Source: Leptoclinus maculatus (lineage: Eukaryota > Chordata > Actinopteri > Perciformes > Stichaeidae). Taken from it: DNA of 64,000 bases. A model generated the notes under the pieces. That model did no database searches. It worked only from the letters and a program-made list of their open reading frames with translations, and was not told the origin of the DNA. Location of the stretch: assembly GCA_032191485.1 (NCBI GenBank), contig JAVDOI010000013.1, positions 1,208,559 to 1,272,558 on the forward strand. Reading direction: 5' to 3'. Of this stretch, positions 48,883 to 60,660 are shown piece after piece. The position numbers and the translations under genes were made by a program. Numbering within the stretch: position 1 is the stretch's first letter; every line of letters starts with the position of its first letter.

Positions 48883-49190
48883 ACGGGACATTAATAGTGG
48901 TCTCCTGGGTGAAAGTCCTGTGGTTGTTTGACCCAGTCAACATCCCCTCCCTACCGCCACACGCTGACTTTCTCTCTATTTAAACTATGTCAGCTGCTCT
49001 GACTGTCTAGTAAAGATGCGGACGGAGTTACATTGGAGTTCGTTGAAAAGGGTGCATCGGTGTCAGGCACACCAGGGGCACTGACCAAGCTGCGGTACTT
49101 GCCGCGCTTCAACACACCAGACACCCAATGACTGTACATACAACTTCCTGTCTGATCCAGTGCAGGCTGCTTGACGTCAAAGAAGCCAGA
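48883..49190 (-). repeat. Dispersed repeat R3, copy C
   Basis: GGTCTCCTGGGTGAAAGTCC on the plus strand is the reverse complement of the R3 core. The following part with GTGTCAGGCACACCAGGGGC and TGACCAAGCTGCGGTACTTG resembles another stretch commonly linked to this repeat; the right boundary is uncertain. Confidence 0.55.
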
Positions 49191-49630
49191 CACTTATGTT
49201 AGACTGTCCGGGTTCATTCTGGAGAGTCAGCAAACTGTGTGTGGTATGTTGGTGTTAGAGGTGGAGGACCTGGGCTATAATAATATTAGCAGGGTGGTCT
49301 CAAGGTCTCAGTTTGTGTATTTTGAAAGCCATGTACGCACGAGACAGGAAGGCGAAGACCTTTCCTGTTCAAACTGAACCACTCTCAAACCTGTGACGCT
49401 CAGCTCGTTGCAGCCTGTTAATCCTGTTCTGTACATCTCGACAATAAAGACAAAAGGTACACAAGCCAAAAGGATACACAGTTAAACCCGGCATCACACA
49501 CAAATATGCGAATACTCAGCGAAGCTTTGGATTGTTTGTTTATTTACTTTGCGTGTCAGTCGGGGCGTGTGAAGATTAGAGAGTTAACTGTAACGTGGGG
49601 AAACCACAAGCAGCGGTGACAAAAACTTAG

Positions 49631-49650
49631 AACAACAACAACAACAACAA
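49631..49650. repeat. (AAC)n run
   Basis: About six AAC trinucleotides in a row. A similar run is at 52707-52730. Confidence 0.85.
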
Positions 49651-49865
49651 GAGAACAAAAGAGTCAGAGAGGCGGCTGAGGGAATATGAGGATTTAGTAA
49701 ATGCAACAGAGGTGTAAACAAAGGCAATGAACTGGAAAAGGAAACTGAGACAGTTTTAAATACACCAACATGACCAGTCGGGGAACGTTTGCCTGCAAGG
49801 CCACAAACGAGGGTCTGAGAGAAAACAATTACACTAATTATAGTCAGAACAACACTTAGGTCTCT

Positions 49866-50625
49866 AGTCTTATCATAGAGAGTCTCAACTCGAGTCTCAA
49901 GTCCCTGAAGGCAAGTCTAAGTCAAGTCCCAAGTCATGTCTCAAGTTGCATCTAGTCTCATGTCCTAAAGGCAACTCAAGTCTTATGACAACCAAGACAA
50001 CTCCAAGTCAAGCTTGGAAATCAGGAAATCCATCAGGACAAGTTCTTTTCAATCTTGTCAAAGCAGGTTTTTATGTCCTTGTTGGCAACTCAAGTCACAA
50101 GTCATATTTAAACAAATCCAGGTTATGTCTCAAGTCTTTGAGGACAAGTCTGAAGTCAGTCAAGACATGCCCAAGTCTTGCCCAAAGTCAAGTATCGCTT
50201 TTTGGAGGGCAAGTCCAACACATATCACAAGTCAGAGTCAAATTTCAAGTCCTTAAGTGCAAGTCCAGGTGAAGTCTCAAGTCAATAGAGATAAGTCGAG
50301 TCTCAAGTCCTTTAGGCCAAGTCCAACTCAAATCTAGATTAAATCAACAAAAGTCCAAGTCATGTCTCAATTCTTATAAGAGACATTTATAATAGTCTTG
50401 ACAAATCAAGTCTTAAGTCCTTGAGGGCGAGTCCAAGTCCAGGTCAAGTCTGAAGACTTTTCAAAGGAAATCTCAAGTCAGTTAAGTGTTGGGACATTGT
50501 GTTAGCAGTATTTCTTTACATAACTGATTCCAAGTCATTACAATGTAGAGGCTTAAAACACAAGTGTTTTCTTTGCATTCGGTCTTGAGTCAAGTCAAGT
50601 CTCACAGCAGTCCAGTCGGGTCTAC
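49866..50625. repeat. Degenerate CAAGTC repeat zone
   Basis: Roughly 750 bp dominated by the hexamer CAAGTC and variants (CAAGTCTCAAGTCCTTGAGG, AAGTCCAAGTCAAGTCTTG). The units are irregularly spaced and show no strict period, typical of cryptic simplicity. The resulting SQVSSPSQVKSQ-type frames at 49946-50272 are artefacts of this composition. Confidence 0.85.
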
Positions 50626-51651
50626 AGCAGCTTTAACACAGATATAAGCGGGGCATGGAGGTGTCTCTTGGGGTACCTCCACTGATCTGATCAACCGTAG
50701 TCAAAGTTGTGGCCGACGTCATTGATCACGAGCCTGACAGCTTGTGTGGGATCATTCCTCCGTAACACCTACGCTCCTTTAAACCTTACTCCCGCCTTGT
50801 TGCCCGGTGCGAAAATAACAATTGCGAGCGCCACAAATGTGTGCAGAAAAAGCTGAAGGTCACTCACACACTGAACATGATGAAGTGAGTCTCACTCAGA
50901 CGCTTTCTTTCCATCTCCCACTTCTCAATTTCACCCCGCTCCCCCGTCAGCCTCTCTAGTTACCTCTCTTAACTTCTACTTTGCACTCTGTCTTTCTGCT
51001 TCAGTGTTCTTTATTCTCTCTCTCTCATTCCTCTCCTGCCCAGGGTTTAAGATGTCATTGAGAAACCTTGAGATAGATGAGATCTTCAATGAGAGGCAAC
51101 CATCAGCTCAGCTCTGCAATAGAGTTAGAAATGGTATAAATCAGAGAATATGACCGGGAATGACAGCGCTGTTTGCCGCGGAAAGCCCATAAACCCTGAT
51201 GCAATAATGTTTGTAGGGAGAATGGCAGAAGTTGTCATAAAATCAAACATATGCTCAATATGGGTGCCGAGTGTGTGTGTGTGAAATTGAATAACCTGCA
51301 TCATGTGACAAAAGCGGTCTTAAAAAACAAATTTGAATCTCTTTTCGCTCGCTTCATGGGATCCATTTAAATGCAATCAGTGGCAAGTAAAAAAAGGCAT
51401 TTCTGCTCGGTTGAAATATGTTTCTCGTTAAAGATGTCAGTGGGAAAAGCAGGGGCGTTGACGCTTTAATCGCCTTCCTTTCATAGGCGCTGTAATGGGA
51501 CTTGAAACAGCTGTGTCTCAGATGGAAAAAAAAAAAGAATCTGTTAGTGCGTCATGTGGTCAAGTATCATTGAGACCCTCTGGAAACATTCAAGTTGTGG
51601 TGAAGGAAAAGAAGTGGATTATTCTAATTCAAGTGGGTGTAGGGGTATGGA
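50626..51651. other. Gene-free stretch
   Basis: No gene or clear repeat recognised. Confidence 0.4.
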
Positions 51652-51672
51652 GGGGGGGGAGGGGGGGGGGGG
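51652..51672. repeat. Interrupted poly-G tract
   Basis: G8-A-G12 on the plus strand, a potential G-quadruplex. Confidence 0.85.
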
Positions 51673-51972
51673 ATTGTGCCCTCTGAAGATTTAAAATAAG
51701 TACCAGCCCTCCTCTCCCCCTCCCTTTTATCTTGTGACACCACAAGCCTGCAGTTCCGATTTTAAATTGCGGCTGTAGGTTTGTGGCAGGTTACTAATTC
51801 AGAGCAGCAACCGAGCGAGCGGCGGAATAAAAACAGACTAAAAACCACTAAGAACGCTTCAGAGATCCACATATTAAGTCCAGATGCAGGGTCCTTACCA
51901 TAATCAGCTTGTTTTCTCTACCCAGGGATTACTTTTTGTTGTGCATTTATTAAAAATGTGTGAATCAAAGAA

Positions 51973-51985
51973 CCCCCCCCCCCCC
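51973..51985. repeat. C13 homopolymer
   Basis: Thirteen C followed by seven A on the plus strand. Confidence 0.85.
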
Positions 51986-52064
51986 AAAAAAAGAAAGAAA
52001 TCCATCTGCATTATAAACAAGTTCAAGTTATTTTCTTCTCATGTAAACAATTACAGATATCAGG

Positions 52065-52066
<2 letters not shown>

Positions 52067-52158
<92 letters not shown>
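52067..52158. repeat. (CA)46 microsatellite
   Basis: Uninterrupted CA run of 92 bp; source of a false Thr-His frame. Confidence 0.97.
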
Positions 52159-52163
<5 letters not shown>

Positions 52164-52629
52164 CATCAGAACTTTCTCCTCATTTCTGTCGTCACTTTCT
52201 ATTATCAGGAATGTTTTCCAAGCCGCCAGCGTTGCCTCTTGTTTACTCTGAACCGGATCTTGCAGCAGCGAGAAACTGAAAAGCGTTTAGGGTGCTCGGG
52301 TAAATCAAATCAATTAACTTAAGCAACACTTAACACGCTACAGTGTTATTACATGAAGTGCAAAATTGCACACATTGTCACTTCTCAGCAGGACCTACCT
52401 TTTTTTTTTTTAAATGATGTTCCCTAAATAAAACCTGTGAGCTCTGCAGAGCCGTGTCCCTGTTACTACGTAGAGATTCTAACCTGTCTAGTCAGGTTTT
52501 GACCCAGTTTTGCTGTTTTTCAGCCAAAGAGCTCAGATACACTTGTTGTATACCTGCTCAGCACGAGCAGACAGACACACACAGTTTGCAACTATATCTT
52601 TTAAACAAAGAAGGACATCTAGAAGCTGC

Positions 52630-52990
52630 AGAGATAAAGATAAGATAAGATAAAGAGGTTTTTATTGTCATTCCGTTTGGTAGCCCTCAGCCAGCCAGCA
52701 GCAGCGAACAACAACAACAACAACAAACAATATGCAAGATAGAAGTACACAAAAGGAATAAGAACGTCACTAAAGTAATAGAATTCAGCAGCTTGATGGG
52801 GGGTTGGTGTTAGCTGTTTAGGACTGAGTTGCAGCTACAGTGGTGTGTGTGTGTCTGTGTGTGTGTGTGTGTGTGGGGGGGGGGGGGGGGTGATGGAAGC
52901 TACAGCTCTGGGGAAGAAGCTGTTCCTCAGTCTGTTTGTGCGTGTTTGTATTGTTCTGTACCTTCTGGGGACTTGTGTAGACGGCTAGCA
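52630..52990 (+). repeat. Teleost interspersed repeat R9 with TG and G16 tracts
   Basis: It starts with a (GATAA)-type run and GGTTTTTATTGTCATTCCGT, contains AATTCAGCAGCTTGATGGGG and ends with ACAGCTCTGGGGAAGAAGCT, GTTCCTCAGTCTGTTTGTGC. I recognise these as parts of a common fish repeat. A TG run (52841-52874) followed by G16 (52875-52890) lies between the two halves. The 138-codon frame from 52829 is an artefact of these tracts. Confidence 0.6.
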
Positions 52991-53293
52991 TACACCGTGT
53001 CCTACGATCCTCTGCGCTGTCTTAACTACAGCCAGGTCTCTCCGGTCCAGAGTGAATATTGGACACAATATATAACTGTTGAGTTATTAAAAAGGCTGTT
53101 GTTTGGTTCCTCGTTAGCTATAACAACTCTATATAGCAATAATACATCGGGCACAGTGTCTGTCGGGTTCCTCTACCCTCTTGTGGCAAAACAATATATT
53201 TCAATGCCGGTCAAAAGTAGCAGAAGTTTGCAAACGCAGCATTAGTCATAACAGCCTTAAAAGCTGTGCAGCTCTTAGAGTATTTATGGTTTT

Positions 53294-53307
53294 CTGCCCC
53301 CTAGTGG
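53294..53307 (-). promoter_or_regulatory. CTCF-like motif
   Basis: The minus strand reads CCACTAGGGGGCAG, a full match to CCASYAGRKGGCRS except that binding is unproven. Confidence 0.45.
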
Positions 53308-53570
53308 CAAGAAATTATCTAATGCAGTAACTCTCTAAAGCTGTAGTTTGAATAACATCTTGCATCATTTCTTATCAGAATAAAATCATGAAGTACAGTA
53401 TGTTCTTCTATACTAACTGCCAAAAGAGTGTGTAGAATAAAATGTATTAACATGTTGCTTTTGAAAGGCTAAACACCAACAAATATGGATTGAAGCAGAA
53501 TATTCAGTTGGAAAGGAAAGGAAAGGATTACATCTATCTTTGGTCAATACAGTTTCTACAAATGGTAAAA

Positions 53571-53659
53571 TACTACTCACTACTATACTTAATACTATAC
53601 TCACTACTATACTCAATACTATACTCACTACTATACTCACTACTATACTCCTACTCACC
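53571..53659. repeat. 12-bp minisatellite
   Basis: About seven units of TACTATACTCAC with variants ending TTAA or TCAA. Twelve bp is four codons, so an ILYSLLYS-type frame stays open here; it is not a gene. Confidence 0.95.
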
Positions 53660-54245
53660 GTTTGTAACCGGCACCTGTTGTGTGTGTGTGGAGAGGCCAA
53701 GCCTGAATAAACATGCAAAAAGAGCTGCCCGGTACTTTATGAGTACTATTTGGTACATAACTTGTACCTACTGAAGGATTTAAGTATGTAGTGAGCTCTG
53801 GCTTTCACTTGGCTTCTTGGACATCAATGCTACCACCAGTATCCAGAGGTGGAACATCTGATCACACTCAGAGGTAAGGTGAGGAAGTAAGGGGAGCGCT
53901 GAAGATGTCTTCCCATAATGCACTTCCTGGGAATCTGCCAGAAGCGTTAATTAGATACAAAGTGAACGCTGCTTTTCTGTCTGTTTCTGATTTAAAATGA
54001 AGCCACTGAGCGGGGAACAGTGATGGAGGCACTTTACGCTGCAGGTTGGGTGAAAAGATTAACACTCCCTATTATTACCTGCATGAATATGAGCATGCAT
54101 CAATAATTCTTCCTAATGGCTCAATGTGTGCGATTAGACATCAGCTTCTCATCCTCTTTCAACGATTTGCATTAGCTGCTTTTTTTCCTGCTGCTTCACA
54201 TGAATTTCGATTTGGACTGCAGCAGGTAAAAAGACAGATGTGTTT

Positions 54246-55404
<1,159 letters not shown>

Positions 55405-55615
55405 TGGGGCGACTGTGGCTCAAAGATAGAGCGAGTCGTCCTTCAATCAGAGACACTTAACACCAAATTGCTGTGCGTGTGTGAATGGGTGTGAATGCTG
55501 AGTTAGTCTCGATGGTAGCCTGCCGTCAGTGTATGAATGGGAGTGAATGGGTGAATGACATGTAGTGTAAAAAGCACTTTGTGTTGTCGGAAGACTAGAA
55601 TTAAACTACCATTTA
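55405..55615 (+). repeat. tRNA-derived SINE, internally deleted
   Basis: The head GGGGCGACTGTGGCTCAAAG and TCAATCAGAGACACTTAACA show the same family as the element at 30.4 kb, but the segment between CAATCAGA and ACACTTAA (with the B box) has been removed. The right part has GTGAATGGGTGTGAATGCTG-type short repeats and AAAAAGCACTTTGTG. Confidence 0.7.
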
Positions 55616-57718
55616 CCAGCACCAAAATAGCCCACAGACACAGTTAACAACCAGTTGGTGAACATTTAGCAGCTAAACAGCTCGATATTTCACTCAGGAG
55701 TTGGTGGAGACCAAATCAAAATCCAGTATCAAAATGCATTTAAACTACTTATATATTGACTTTAATCACGTATTCTAAATACCTTTCATTTATTAATACA
55801 ACACGTACAGTTTGTTCACGCCAGGCGTCTTCCCTGATTATATATACATTTAGTCATTAGTCACATCCATCTCATCCAAAAGTCCATTAATGAATATGAT
55901 TGCTCCTCTTCTTTACATTCTTCCTCCTGCTGGTGTCTGAGCCCTCGTTTCCCTCTCTTCAGAAAAAGCCATTTGCTGCCATTCATCCCTCAGCAGTATT
56001 TCAATAGATCAAGATAATCCATAACACAGAAGATGAAGCACTAATTTGTTTGGGCGTTTCTATTTGATCATCACATTGTGCCCTAGTTGAGTGCTTTCAT
56101 ACGACTGCACACATTCTGCTCACTGTCAATCAGCCGACACCCACAGGAAGAAAAGGACACGTAGCCTTACAGGCTTAACTGTCACATCTGTGACAAGAGA
56201 ACGTTAAAAATCATAGAAATGAGTCCAGTATCTATTGACTGACGTACGTTAACCGTGGTGGAGAGTCTTCGTTAGATGCACTGGGTTACTCGGTTAGTTG
56301 GGATGAGAGCGTGTTGACATTTTTGGAGCATAGTGGCTAAAAGAAGCATCTCCAAAGGTTTCTTTGTGGTGACCTTGTGAACAGTTAAAAGAGCAGCCGT
56401 AGAGGATCAAACCAAAGTCAGTCTGTGATATCCATTTCACAGGGTTGGATGTGAAAAGAAACAGGTGTTATATGCGCTCCTCAAAGCCACCAGACTGTTT
56501 CATCGATCAGCAGCTCTGGGTTGAGTGTTTGAAAGAGAGACTAACGAGTAACAGATATTACAAAAAGAAGCAGCAGTCACAACTTCACTGTTTACTAACT
56601 CTGCCTCCGCTGCCGGTCGGTGTGTCCGTGACATCGAACATGACACACCAGGAGAAAAACACCACAGACACGCTAATGCAACGGCAGGGCATGCTCACAA
56701 TGGGTCTATTGACAATCTTTAGCGGGTTTTCACACATTTTGGTGTAAAAAAAGGTATTAGATGTCAACAAGTTTTGAGGAACATAAAAATGTCAGATTCA
56801 GAGGGTGAAGCGTCCCTTTTGGAGAACGGAAAGTGGAAAACTGGCAAAGCTGAGGCGCTGCAGAGAATCTGTCGTGCAATGCCAAGAGCGAGGGTTTGGC
56901 TGAGGCCTTGGAGGAGCACTTGGATGAGGGCAGCTGCAGCTGGTGGGGTCTGAGGTCACGAACAGATGTCCTTCACAACCACAACGACGGGCTGTTACTC
57001 TTTTGTCGGAGCTCTCGTTTCAAACTGCCAAGTTTCCATCAACCTCTGACATGCAACTTGGAAAAGTCCAAAATAGATTTAAAAAAAACTCCCGTTTCAA
57101 GTAGGGAAACGCTGTACTTTCCCACTTCAGGAATCAACTTTGTACCCTCCATCTTTTTTCCCCCCCTCCGTCTGCAGACTCGTTCCTGTCAAAGCAGTCG
57201 TGGTTATTTGTGTATGAGGCAATAATTCAGCTCACAATGGGGGCCGGGAAACTCTCTTTTCAGTCTGCGGATCACTGCAGAAGGGCGAAGATACTGTCAA
57301 GAAGTTTGCAACTCATTTGGAGTTTATTATTTTCTGCATTATCAGCAGTTCTCTGACCTCGGGAAGTTAGTTTCAAGCAGATGAAAGCTGAAAGAAACCT
57401 CACCTCAACCCCACAATTTAAAACTGAAACTTCCTTCATATGTCAAGTTCCTCAAAGTGATTTTTTTAATGTTAATGTGATACTTGGAAAATGGTTTTAG
57501 AAGACTGACACTGCACACTTCGAAGGTCACACATAGCGTACTTTCCACATCTGATACAGGAACTGTGCAGGTGTGCAGTAGCTCTTTGAAACCTCAAAGC
57601 AGCCTTTGTTGGCCCTGATCATTCTTTGACTTTAAGAATGAAGCTCTTATATTCTCCTACCTTTAGCTATAATATTCCTCAAAGCTGTTACAGGTCTGAT
57701 TCCTGTATTCCTGACATG
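55616..57718. other. Gene-free stretch
   Basis: No gene, RNA or clear repeat recognised; frames at 56445-56747 and 56896-57225 (about 100 codons) show no domain or splice support. Confidence 0.4.
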
Positions 57719-57771
57719 TATATATATATAGACATCAAATCCAGATGCGTATATATATATATATATATATA
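57719..57771. repeat. Two (TA)n runs
   Basis: TA runs at 57719-57730 and 57750-57771 separated by 19 bp; each is self-complementary. Confidence 0.95.
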
Positions 57772-58549
57772 CAGACACAACTTTGCCTTCGTTAGCTTTG
57801 ACTTGTAACTTAGACAATCATTGTTTTGTGTCTCCAGACAACAAACAGCGAAGTCCCTCGTGAGCTCCTTATTTTGCTGTTTCGGCTTCACTTTGAGTCA
57901 AAATAATCAGCCGCCAATCAGCACACAACAACAGCAGGGAAATGTCTGGAAGTGGCTGAAGTGGGAGAGAAGGATTTGATCGTTCCTACGTGTTTTTTTT
58001 GTGGTTTCAGGAAGCTACCAAAAATAATAAGCTTTGGCTTCAAAGATTGTGTTGTAATCAACGACAAAATCCCTCAACACTGCTGGGCTCAAACATAGCA
58101 CGAGAAGTAAAAGCAGTCGTTTGGGTTGTTCATGCTCAGTTCTTCTAAATGTTATCACAGGCACCGAAATTAGTTAGTTTTACTACAAATCAACAAAGCT
58201 TCAGTTTACCATAAAGATCCATCAACCCCTAAATGCAATAATAAATCTCATGTCGCAGCTGGCAAGTCCCCGTAATTGTTAAACGTGTGTGTGACTGCAG
58301 AGTGATGCATTATGAGTATTTTCAATAATGCAACACGAATCATGAAGACTCATGAGGGACATTTTCTTGGAAACCAACAAAAGTTATGTTTAGATTCAGT
58401 GTTGCTCACCAAAATGCATATTTTGTCAATGAATTCAAGTACATGTCCGTGTGCAAGATAAATAGCACAGGGACCGGTTCATAGAGAAACACTCGAGGTC
58501 CAGGGAAGGTTTCCAGTCGTCATTGCCCTCCCGTCCTCCCGATGCCCTC

Positions 58550-58715
58550 TGACTTTACGGGACATTAACCCCGGTCCCCTGAGTTAAAGTCCTGTGTTTG
58601 TTTGAAGTGTAGTCTGCCTCTTTTCTTGGCATCGTATTCGTGCTGCCGTCACGTCATCGTAACACTTTCCTCGTCCACTAACACGTAATGTTAACAGATT
58701 GTAACGTATTTCTGT
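58550..58715 (-). repeat. Dispersed repeat R3, copy D
   Basis: The plus strand reads GGGACATTAACCCCGGTCCC, CTGAGTTAAAGTCCTGTGTT and TGTTTGAAGTG, the reverse complement of the R3 core, followed by a long tail with CGTCACGTCATCGTAACACT. Confidence 0.6.
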
Positions 58716-60385
58716 GAGTCCGGTTTGCCTCGGCTTCAGCCACCCTGTTCCTGTCCTTCAGTAATGTTTCGCTACGAGAAGCGGTTCATGATCTCTTCAC
58801 TTTTGACCCGTTGCCGACCTGTTTTCTGAACCTTTTCTTTCTTTCTGAGAGTTCGATGATGAGATCAATGAGACACTCGCGTCCGCGTGTTAAGTGTGGA
58901 GCTGGAGCCGAGAGGCAATCGGCCTAGATTAGAATAAGTGGAATTCCACAAACTGAATGAAGAATGAAAAAGCTCTCGTCAGTCAATTGTCTGCCAAACG
59001 GCTCCCTCCAGACCCTCCAGTTGAAGAGAAACCGAACACAAGCCTGAGCTGTGGGGCCCTGAATACAGGAGGACGGCGTCTCTTTATTTCCCTTTCTAAT
59101 AAGAGTGGGCAGTTTGGGCACATCCTAAGGCCTTCTCACTCACCGCTGTCAGGCGGCCACACTGGTAATAGTTTTCCATAATCATGCATTTGTTATTTTA
59201 ACTGTTCCCGAGTCTATTTCCTGCATGTAACCCGCACTGATTTACAGCATACTGATAATGACCATTAGCTGCGACCTACTCAGCTAAACGGGCTGCATGT
59301 CTGTTCCTTGAAGCTCATAATGGTGACCTCGTGCTTTGACCCTTTTTCTTAATTGGTCTTTTCTGTGATGGACTTTTGAGATTAATTACCTTTACGGGAG
59401 CTCCGGCTTCCACAGAGCGGCCGTGTTTTACAAGCGCGAGGCAGCACCGAGCTGTGTTCTCGGCACAGCCGTCAAACCTGATTGATTACCTCTCCGAATA
59501 TCTAAAGGTTGAGCCTCTCACCTCTCGACATTTCACCGCGGCTTCCCTTTGGTTAACTCTGAACTCCAAACTTGACAAAAAAGGACAACAAAAAGCGGGA
59601 AAAAATTGCAAACAATGGAAGTGGCCTTAGCAGGATAAATGTCAGGGAGAGAGGGGCTGTCACGCTGAGGCTCAAACGGATGTGATGTAAATGTAAACTG
59701 CTGTGTCACACCGGACCACTGCAGACAAATAACAATGTCAGAGTCTTTAAATTGAAGTTTGCCCGTAGAAAAAGGTTGAGTGAGATAACTTCCCTCATTA
59801 CAATGTTCACTTGCTCCCAGTGCAAAACAATAACTAATAAGATTGTTAGACTCGTACTTTTTCATTTGAAGATGAAACTGTAGTCATGAGCACCACAGTG
59901 GAACGTCTCCACCTCTGGGGACGCGTGTTGATTAACAATTTGAAGCCACAAAACCCTTTTAATTAACTGCGAGGGAGGCTGAGTTTACCTGCTGTCTCCA
60001 GGTGGGATTTTCATGAGAAGAAACTTGTGGCAGTCAAATGAATCCAAAGCCTGGTAATCTGTGATGGAAAAGCCCTGAGCTTCGATTACAAAGATAATTT
60101 GTTATTCACTGCGAGTGTGTGTGGCGTTTACACGGCGCTCCTTTGCTTGAACAGCCCACTCCAATCCAATCCCGACATTTTCACCATTAAATGTCACGCT
60201 TCGGTCACGAAACAATGACTTTCCATGCTGCCTGCGGGACAATGTACTCCAGCTGTTCATGCTGGATTTGTGATTCGCCTCGTGGCAGCGTTGACCACGA
60301 GGCCTTTTCTTTAAACTTTGAGATTATAGTTTCACCAACACTGAAGGGAAACTAAAATAAAATGTTATCAGAAGTAGAGTAACAG
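58716..60385. other. Gene-free stretch
   Basis: No gene or repeat recognised; the 110-codon minus frame at 59533-59865 has no recognisable content. Confidence 0.4.
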
Positions 60386-60660
60386 AGACCATAAAGCAGG
60401 GTATGCTTTAGGGCGGGGCTACCTTATGATTGACAGGTCGCCACCGCGGCGTTGTCCGGTCTGTCCGTGTTTTCAGTTCGTTAACTGGAACGTTTTTGGT
60501 CGCCTAAAAAATGTCCTATTCTGCTTGTTGTACTTTGGTTGCAATAAACCAAGATGGCGACGGCCAAAATGCCGAATTTGAGTCTTCACACCGGCAGAAC
60601 ACAAACCAGTGGGTGATGTCACGATGACTGCGTCTCGAACCACAATACAAATACAGTTTT
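60386..60660 (+). repeat. Element R2, copy E (right half)
   Basis: CATAAAGCAGGGTATGCTTT, GGGCGGGGCTACC, TGATTGACAGGTCGCC, CCAAGATGGCGACGGCC, CAGTGGGTGATGTCACGATG and TACAGTTTTATG follow R2 order. The left part with the CTCF-like box is absent. A GTCCGGTCTGTCCGTGTTTT segment is unique to this copy. Confidence 0.75.

Noticed and set aside
52829..53245. 138-codon plus-strand frame
   Set aside because: Starts in a TG/G16 tract inside repeat R9; composition artefact.
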